Shown here: positions 6,147 through 10,975 of the stretch, one piece after another | Layout of the letters: every line of letters starts with the position of its first letter | Position numbering within the stretch: the first letter of the stretch is position 1 | NCBI GenBank assembly: GCA_937902995.1 | Contig: CALEKY010000180.1 | Location: 1-10,975 of the forward strand | Direction of reading: 5' to 3' | Length of the DNA stretch: 10,975 bases | Origin: an uncultured Sinobacteraceae bacterium | GTDB taxonomy: Bacteria; Pseudomonadota; Gammaproteobacteria; Steroidobacterales; Steroidobacteraceae | Notes under the pieces: model-generated | Databases searched by the model: none | Told to the model about the DNA's origin: nothing | The model's input: only the letters and a program-made list of their open reading frames with translations | Position numbers and translations under genes: made by a program

Positions 6147-6746
6147 TCAATGCGCGGTGGGCCGCCGTTCGCCCTTTGCAGTGCGCGCTGCGCGTTGACG
6201 CACGTGACTGCCTTCCTCGATCTCTTCGATGATCTTGGCGCAGAAGGCGTCGAGGTCGTTCGGGTTGCGGCTCGTGATGATGCCGCCGTCGGTTGCGACC
6301 TCGCGGTCCACCCACTTGCCGCCTGCGTTGATGACGTCGGTCTTGATCGATTTGTACGAAGTCACTTCGCGGCCGCGTACGGCATCGAGCTCGACGAGCA
6401 ACCAAGGCGCATGGCAGATCGCGGCGACGATCTTTCCGCTGTCGAGAAATGCGCGAATGAACTGGAGTGCTTCGGTGTTGATGCGCAGTAAGTCCGGATT
6501 GATTTGACCGCCTGGAAGAACGATGGCGTCGTAGTCATCGGCGTTCGCCTCCGAGAGAGGTTTATCGACTTTGACGCTCTCTCCCCAGTCCTTTTCCTTC
6601 CACCCGCGGATTTCGCCGCGCTCGGGCGAAACGACGTCCACGTGCGCGCCTGCTTCGCGCAGCTTTTGTAACGGAACCAGGAGCTCCGATTGCTCGAAAC
6701 CGTGCGTGGCAAGAATGACCACCTTCGCTCGACTGATTTTCGTCAT
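6147..6746 (-). CDS. DJ-1/PfpI family protein (YhbO/PfpI-like amidotransferase fold)
   Basis: 199 residues. The nucleophile elbow is AICHAPW with C111 and H112. E18 in ATHGFEQSEL is the partner glutamate, giving the Cys-His-Glu arrangement of PfpI and E. coli YhbO. YDAIVLPGG (72-80) and GKIVAAI (104-110) are the expected core strands, and SYKSIKTDVINAGGKWVDREV also fits the family. Members are described as intracellular proteases, glyoxalases or deglycases; which activity applies here is not decidable. It is likely a stress or carbonyl-damage protein in the cytoplasm. PfpI is 166 and YhbO 172 residues, so this one has about 20 extra residues at the C-terminus, basic and probably disordered (VRQRAARTAKGERRPTAH). 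The ATG at 6744-6746 is well supported by GGAGGAG 7 bases upstream. It is divergent from the YCII-like gene. Confidence 0.92.
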   Translation of the reverse strand: MTKISRAKVVILATHGFEQSELLVPLQKLREAGAHVDVVSPERGEIRGWKEKDWGESVKVDKPLSEANADDYDAIVLPGGQINPDLLRINTEALQFIRAFLDSGKIVAAICHAPWLLVELDAVRGREVTSYKSIKTDVINAGGKWVDREVATDGGIITSRNPNDLDAFCAKIIEEIEEGSHVRQRAARTAKGERRPTAH

Positions 6747-6918
6747 GGCTGCGCTCCTCCATTCGCGTTCGGGTCAACACTAAATCCGAGCATCCGGCAT
6801 GTGTTCCGTCGCGCGTCGTGCTCGGTCGAATGGGAGTGGACACAATGTCGGATCGAGGTGCCGTCTCGCGTCCTTGAAATGCCTCGCGGAGGCGGACGAG
6901 CAGCCAAAGGAGCATCAC
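6747..6918. promoter_or_regulatory. Divergent region between the PfpI-family and YCII-like genes
   Basis: 172 bp with ribosome sites at both ends: GGAGGAG on the minus strand (complement of 6754-6760) and AAAGGAG on the plus strand (6906-6912, 6 bases before the ATG). A 7-bp inverted pair CCATTCG (6759-6765) / CGAATGG (6827-6833) is 61 bp apart and overlaps the minus ribosome site; it may be chance. I see no convincing -35/-10 pair. Confidence 0.45.
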
Positions 6919-7281
6919 ATGCCGAAGTTTCTCGCAATCTTCACCGGGTCGAGGACCTCTCCCGAAATGTCCAAGTGGGAGGCGATGGACGAAGCGCAGC
7001 GCAAGGAACGCGAGCAGGCTGGCATCCGGGCTTGGATCGCCTGGGGAGAGACTCACAAGGCGGCGATCGTCGATCCAGGCTGCCCGGTCGGTAAGACGAA
7101 ACGAATATCGAATGACGGCATTTCGGATATCGCAAATGCGATCGCCGGCTACACCATCGTCGAGGCGGAATCTCACGAAGCAGCGGCGAGGTTGTTCGTA
7201 AATCATCCGCACTTCACGATCTTTCCGGGTGAAGCGGTAGAGGTGATGCCGTTGATGCCGATTCCAGGGCTCGAGAACTGA
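6919..7281 (+). CDS. YCII-related small protein
   Basis: 120 residues from the ATG at 6919-6921, chosen because AAAGGAG lies 6 bases upstream. The frame is open further upstream but those residues look non-coding. The protein starts PKFLAIFTGS and ends with AAARLFVNHPHFTIFPGEAV (190-type C-terminal block, here about residues 89-108), then VEVMPLMPIPG. This pattern is typical of the short YCII/DGPF-like ferredoxin-fold proteins of proteobacteria. Histidines in SHEAAARLF and NHPHF sit where the family has its putative active-site residues. The biochemical role is unknown. Related YciI proteins are often found fused or beside sigma factors or dehydratases, but nothing of that kind is here. It has no membrane segment or signal peptide. 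It is followed by a 220-bp gap before glcB, so co-transcription with glcB is possible but not indicated. Confidence 0.8.
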   Translation: MPKFLAIFTGSRTSPEMSKWEAMDEAQRKEREQAGIRAWIAWGETHKAAIVDPGCPVGKTKRISNDGISDIANAIAGYTIVEAESHEAAARLFVNHPHFTIFPGEAVEVMPLMPIPGLEN

Positions 7282-7501
7282 GGACTTCCGCTCGTGGCGC
7301 CGCCGCAAAGCCGGGCGCACCGCGGAATCGTCATACATATATATGTGAGGTGCTGACCGACGAGGAGTGCGCTGCAGAACGGAATCTGCAGACACTTGTA
7401 TCCGTCAGTTGTGAGTGAACGCTGCTCGAAGGCTTGGGGATCGCGCGGGCGACACGGTACTATGCCGCCCCGCACGAAAAACCCTGGGATTCACGACGAT
7501 C
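7282..7501 (+). promoter_or_regulatory. Upstream region of malate synthase G with two perfect inverted repeats
   Basis: 220 bp without a gene. It contains a perfect 12-bp palindrome ACATATATATGT (7335-7346), a conspicuous AT island in GC-rich DNA. It also contains CTGCAGA (7372-7378) / TCTGCAG (7385-7391) with a six-base spacer. Both are candidate operators. A weak sigma70-like pair, TTGGGG (7434-7439) and TACTAT (7458-7463) with an 18-base spacer, could drive glcB, but only three of six -35 bases match the consensus. The segment right after the YCII-like stop holds an imperfect GC stem (7294-7320) without a T-run. Confidence 0.45.
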
Positions 7502-9640
7502 ATGACTGACATGCAAACGCGCGCTGGTCTTTCGGTTGCGGCTTCGCTTGCCGCGTTCATCGAGCAGAAGGCATTGCCGGGCACAGGCATCACGCCGGAG
7601 CGCTTCTGGAACGGATTGGCGGAGTTGTTTGCGAAGTTCGTACCCGAGAATCGCGAATTGCTCGCTGAACGAGATCGCCTGCAGGCGAAGATCGACGAAT
7701 GGCATCAGCAGCAGCCCGGCGTGCCGAAAGACATGCAGGCGTATCAATCATTCCTGCGCGAGATCGGTTACCTCGTTCCCGAGCCGGCACCGTTCAAGGT
7801 CGGTAGCCAAAACGTCGACGACGAAGTCGCGAAGATGGCTGGCCCGCAGCTCGTCGTGCCGGCGCTGAACGATCGTTTCGTGCTCAATGCGGCGAATGCA
7901 CGTTGGGGTAGCTTGTACGATGCGCTGTACGGAACCGACGCATTGCCGGGCACCGCAAAGCCGGGCGGTTACGATCCTGAGCGCGGCGCGCAAGTGATCG
8001 CACGCGCGAAAGCATTTCTCGATGAAGCCGTGCCTCTCGCGAGCGGCAAGCACGCGGATGTCACGGGCTATCGAGTCGTCAATGGTGCACTTTCGCCTGC
8101 GCTCAAATCGCCGGAAGTCTTCGCCGGCTATCGCGGCGATCCCGAGAATCCGAGCGGCATCTTGTTCCGGCACAACGGTCTCGGCATCGAGCTCAAGATC
8201 GACCGCAAGCATCCGATCGGCAGCGGCGATCCGGCCGGTATCGCCGATGTGATTCTCGAAGCGGCGCTGACCACGATCATCGATCTCGAAGATTCCGTCG
8301 CCGCTGTCGATGCCGAGGACAAGACGGCTGGCTATTCGAATTGGCTCGGCTTGTTGCGAGGCACGCTCGAAGCGACGTTCGAGAAGAACGGCCGCATGAT
8401 GACGCGCAAGCTCGAGGGCGACCGCGAATGGCTCGATCCGTCCGGCAAACCGTTCACATTGCCGGGCCGCTCGCTGCTGTTCGTGCGCAATGTGGGTCAT
8501 CACATGACGACGCCGGCCGTGCGTTTGCCCGACGGTTCCGAAGCGCCGGAAGGGTTGCTCGATGCGCTGGTGACTTCGCTGATCGGCATGCACGATCTCA
8601 AAGGGCTCGGCCGCTTCCGCAACAGCCGCACGGGCTCGATCTACATCGTCAAGCCGAAGATGCACGGGCCGAAGGAAGCGAACTTCGCCAATCGTGTCTT
8701 CGATGCGGTCGAGGACATTCTCGGATTGCCGCGCCATACGTTGAAGGTCGGTTTGATGGACGAAGAGCGGCGCACTTCGGCGAATCTCGCCGCGTGCATC
8801 GAGTCGGTGAAGGACCGCATCGTCTTCATCAATACCGGCTTCCTCGATAGGACCGGCGATGAAATCCACACGTCGATGCACGCCGGTCCGATGATCCGCA
8901 AGGGCGACATGAAGTCCTCTGAGTGGATCAAAGCCTACGAGGATCGCAACGTGAACATCGGTCTCGCGTGCGGACTGGCCGGCGTCGGTCAAATCGGCAA
9001 AGGCATGTGGGCCGCGCCGGATCGTATGGCGGATATGGTGGCGCAAAAGATCGCGCATCCTCAGGCGGGCGCAACGACGGCGTGGGTGCCGAGCCCGACC
9101 GCGGCGACGCTGCATGCATTGCACTATCACCAGGTCGACGTGTTCGCGCGTCAGAAGGAATTGGCGAATCGTCCGACGCCGGGGCTCGACAAGCTCCTTA
9201 CGATTCCGGTGCACGTCGGCGCGAAGTGGTCCGAGAAAGAGATTCGCGAGGAGCTCGACAACAACACCCAAGGCATTCTCGGGTACGTGGTGCGCTGGGT
9301 GGATCAAGGCATCGGTTGCTCGAAGGTGCCGGACATCAACGACATCGGCTTGATGGAAGACCGCGCGACGCTGCGCATTTCCTCGCAGCACATCGCGAAC
9401 TGGCTCCTGCACGGCATCTGCACGCCGGAGCAGGTCGACGATGCGCTGCTGAGAATGGCTGCAAAGGTCGATGCGCAGAATGCCGGCGATCCGCTTTATC
9501 GGCCGATGGCCAAGAATCCGGATGCGAGCCTCGCGTTCCAAGCCGCTCGTGCGCTGATCTTCAACGGCGTGAAAGAGCCGAACGGCTACACGGAGTGGAC
9601 GCTGCATCGCTTCCGTGCGCAAGTGAAAGCGCAGCGCTGA
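7502..9640 (+). CDS. glcB: Malate synthase G
   Basis: 712 residues; E. coli GlcB has 723. It condenses glyoxylate with acetyl-CoA to malate plus CoA in the cytoplasm, using Mg2+, and serves glyoxylate and glycolate use. Catalytic positions are all in place: R329 in LLFVRNVGHH (E. coli R338); E421 in GLMDEERRT (E427) and D449 in GFLDRTGDEIHT (D455) for Mg2+; C606 in GCSKVPDIND (C617); and the general base D620 in LMEDRATLRIS (D631). The N-terminal segment, TIM barrel with its inserted domain, and C-terminal plug are all present and intact. Start: the frame stays open back to 7415, but the extra 29 residues are not family-like. I chose the ATG at 7502-7504 (MTDMQTRAG); the ATG at 7511 is the alternative, and neither has a clear Shine-Dalgarno. 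No glcDEF, aceA or glcC lies in the window. It converges with the MgtC-like gene, 7 bp between stops. Confidence 0.97.
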   Translation: MTDMQTRAGLSVAASLAAFIEQKALPGTGITPERFWNGLAELFAKFVPENRELLAERDRLQAKIDEWHQQQPGVPKDMQAYQSFLREIGYLVPEPAPFKVGSQNVDDEVAKMAGPQLVVPALNDRFVLNAANARWGSLYDALYGTDALPGTAKPGGYDPERGAQVIARAKAFLDEAVPLASGKHADVTGYRVVNGALSPALKSPEVFAGYRGDPENPSGILFRHNGLGIELKIDRKHPIGSGDPAGIADVILEAALTTIIDLEDSVAAVDAEDKTAGYSNWLGLLRGTLEATFEKNGRMMTRKLEGDREWLDPSGKPFTLPGRSLLFVRNVGHHMTTPAVRLPDGSEAPEGLLDALVTSLIGMHDLKGLGRFRNSRTGSIYIVKPKMHGPKEANFANRVFDAVEDILGLPRHTLKVGLMDEERRTSANLAACIESVKDRIVFINTGFLDRTGDEIHTSMHAGPMIRKGDMKSSEWIKAYEDRNVNIGLACGLAGVGQIGKGMWAAPDRMADMVAQKIAHPQAGATTAWVPSPTAATLHALHYHQVDVFARQKELANRPTPGLDKLLTIPVHVGAKWSEKEIREELDNNTQGILGYVVRWVDQGIGCSKVPDINDIGLMEDRATLRISSQHIANWLLHGICTPEQVDDALLRMAAKVDAQNAGDPLYRPMAKNPDASLAFQAARALIFNGVKEPNGYTEWTLHRFRAQVKAQR

Positions 9641-9647
9641 GCGCCGA

Positions 9648-10904
9648 TCAGGGCGATCCGCTGCTCATTGCACGAGCGGCGATCGCCCACACGGTCCATG
9701 CCGCGCCGACCGAAGCGAACACGCCGACCAGAATCCGTAAGCCGAATGCCCGCGTGCCGGCGACGAAGCTCACGACCGCTTTCGTGACTGCATTCGCGCT
9801 GAAGGCAAGCAGCACGGCGATTTGCGCCGCAAAGGACTCGAGCGCCTGATTACGGTGCAGCATTGCAGCGGAGATCGAGCCCGAGTGCGCATCGGCGAAA
9901 CCCGACAGGGCAACGCTCGCGATCGCCGCTCCGGGGCCGAGCCAGCGCGACAGCAAGGCCGAGATGATCAGCACGGCGGTCACAACGGCCGCAAACAACA
10001 ACGCTGCTTTCAAGCTCACAGGATGCCCAAGCTCGATATCCTCGGGTTCCGGGCGCTTGGCGTGCCACAGGAACAGGGCACCGCAGACACCGGCAGCAAG
10101 CGCAGCCGCCGCACATGCCGGAGCGAGACTCCAGGCTAACGCCGGTGAGGCCGCGCTCACCACGGCCAACAGGGACACCGCCGTCGTAACCGAGGAGAAC
10201 GTCGCCGCCGCTGCAGCGCTTGCGGTCAATTCGGCGTTGGCTTTGCTGCGTTGACCCATGGCGCCGTGGGTCGCCACGCTCGAGACCAATCCGCCGAGCA
10301 CGCTCGCGAGAATCAGACCTTTCGTCGGACCCCACAGCCTCAGTCCCACGTAGCCGAGCGCGTTGATCGCCATAACGAGCACGACGACGATCCACATCTT
10401 GCTGGGGTTGAAGACCTGCCAGGGATCGATCGTCCGGTCCGGCAGCATGGGCAGTACGATCAGCGCGGCCGCGAGCAGCAACAAGCCGTCGTGCATCTCG
10501 CGGTCGGTGATGCGGCTCTTCACGATGTCGTGCAGCCACGGTCTCGAGGCGAGCAGTACGGTGACGAGCACGGCCGCGGCGCCGCTGTATTCAGGTCGTT
10601 CTGCGCTCAGCACACCGATCGCGAAGGCAGCCAGCAACGCCACTTCCGTCGTGATGCCCGGGTCGTCCGAGCGCGTTTGGATGTAGCCCGCGATGACGAT
10701 CCCTCCTATCAGGAGCGCGAATACGACCATCAAGGCCACGCTCTCCGACAGGGCGCCGAAGACGCCGAGCAGGCTCGCGAGTGTAAACGTGCGTACGCCT
10801 GCGATCTCGCGCTGCGGACCGGTGCCTTTGGATCGCTCGCGTTCCGCACCGATGAGCAATCCCGATCCCAGGGCGACCACCGTGGGTAGCACGAAATCTT
10901 TCAC
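9648..10904 (-). CDS. MgtC/SapB-type membrane protein with DUF4010 domain
   Basis: 418 residues from a GTG at 10902-10904. GGAGG (complement of 10910-10914) lies 5 bases upstream, which decides this start. The frame runs on to a GTG at 10956-10958, but the 18 extra residues have no family look and no ribosome site. The N-terminal MgtC-like part has GLLIGAERE (15-23) and AGVRTFTLASLLG (35-47), followed by three or four helices. The rest (about 130-418) is the DUF4010 part with further hydrophobic helices, GGLVSSVATHGAM, and GFADAHSGSISAAM. This domain order is common in proteobacteria (COG3174-type proteins). MgtC itself is linked to low-magnesium adaptation and ATP synthase control. The longer DUF4010 proteins have no settled function, so any link to magnesium is inference. 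It is an inner membrane protein with about 11-12 helices. It converges with glcB. Confidence 0.92.
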   Translation of the reverse strand: MKDFVLPTVVALGSGLLIGAERERSKGTGPQREIAGVRTFTLASLLGVFGALSESVALMVVFALLIGGIVIAGYIQTRSDDPGITTEVALLAAFAIGVLSAERPEYSGAAAVLVTVLLASRPWLHDIVKSRITDREMHDGLLLLAAALIVLPMLPDRTIDPWQVFNPSKMWIVVVLVMAINALGYVGLRLWGPTKGLILASVLGGLVSSVATHGAMGQRSKANAELTASAAAAATFSSVTTAVSLLAVVSAASPALAWSLAPACAAAALAAGVCGALFLWHAKRPEPEDIELGHPVSLKAALLFAAVVTAVLIISALLSRWLGPGAAIASVALSGFADAHSGSISAAMLHRNQALESFAAQIAVLLAFSANAVTKAVVSFVAGTRAFGLRILVGVFASVGAAWTVWAIAARAMSSGSP

Positions 10905-10959
10905 ACCGTCCTCCGGAATGGACAAACCCGCCCAGAGTAATGCATCCGCGTCGCGCACG

Positions 10960-10975
10960 CTCGGGGCGTGGGGCT
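10960..10975 (+). repeat. Right-edge fragment of a GGGGCNT heptad array
   Basis: The final bases read CTC, then GGGGCGT, then GGGGCT, and are cut by the window end. The GGGGCGTGGGGC core is identical to part of the array at 1626-1658. It lies upstream of the MgtC-like gene and presumably continues outside. It suggests a dispersed intergenic repeat family. Confidence 0.6.

Noticed and set aside
7748..9622. 624-codon open frame on the minus strand opposite glcB
   Set aside because: It is fully antisense to an intact, recognisable malate synthase G. It is rich in Arg, His and Asp as expected from a mirrored GC-rich codon pattern, and shows no family motif.
8923..9849. 308-codon plus-strand frame overlapping the end of glcB
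   Set aside because: It lies in another frame of glcB for most of its length, and its composition is low-complexity Arg/Ser/Gly, with no recognisable fold.

Overview
The window looks like ordinary chromosome from a GC-rich proteobacterium (about 60% GC by eye). It is most likely a gammaproteobacterium: an FNR/Anr-type regulator gene sits downstream of hemN, as in Pseudomonas, and the spacers carry GGGGCNT arrays similar to those I associate with Xanthomonadales-like genomes. That placement is inference. I see no tRNA, rRNA, CRISPR array, transposase, integrase or phage gene.

Left part (1-3186, minus strand): a probable oxygen-responsive tetrapyrrole operon, read right to left. Two tandem paralogues of oxygen-independent coproporphyrinogen III oxidase (hemN) come first, then the 5' end of an FNR/Anr-type iron-sulfur regulator that runs off the left edge. 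The upstream hemN copy (1786-3186) is the more canonical. The downstream copy (177-1571) keeps the radical-SAM cysteines but differs at several usually conserved positions. The 214-bp gap between them holds two opposed G-rich heptad arrays. A divergent gene (3449-4237, plus) encodes a DUF2189 membrane protein.

Middle (4245-7281): convergent with DUF2189 is a 14-helix DHA2-family drug efflux transporter (4320-5837, minus). Its upstream region (5838-6146) has no gene. It holds a 91-bp purine tract made of two successive short tandem repeats, then an interleaved pair of inverted repeats. Next come a PfpI/DJ-1-type protein (6147-6746, minus) and, divergent from it, a small YCII-related protein (6919-7281, plus).

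Right part (7282-10975): malate synthase G (glcB, 7502-9640, plus), the glyoxylate-consuming enzyme, without glycolate oxidase genes in view. It converges, with 7 bp between stop codons, on a MgtC/DUF4010 membrane protein (9648-10904, minus). The last bases of the window are another piece of the GGGGCNT array seen between the hemN genes.

The protein genes are all of recognisable families and I see no convincing new multi-gene system. The less explained material is non-coding: the G-rich arrays, the purine tandem repeats before the efflux gene, the interleaved inverted repeats, and the palindromes before glcB.
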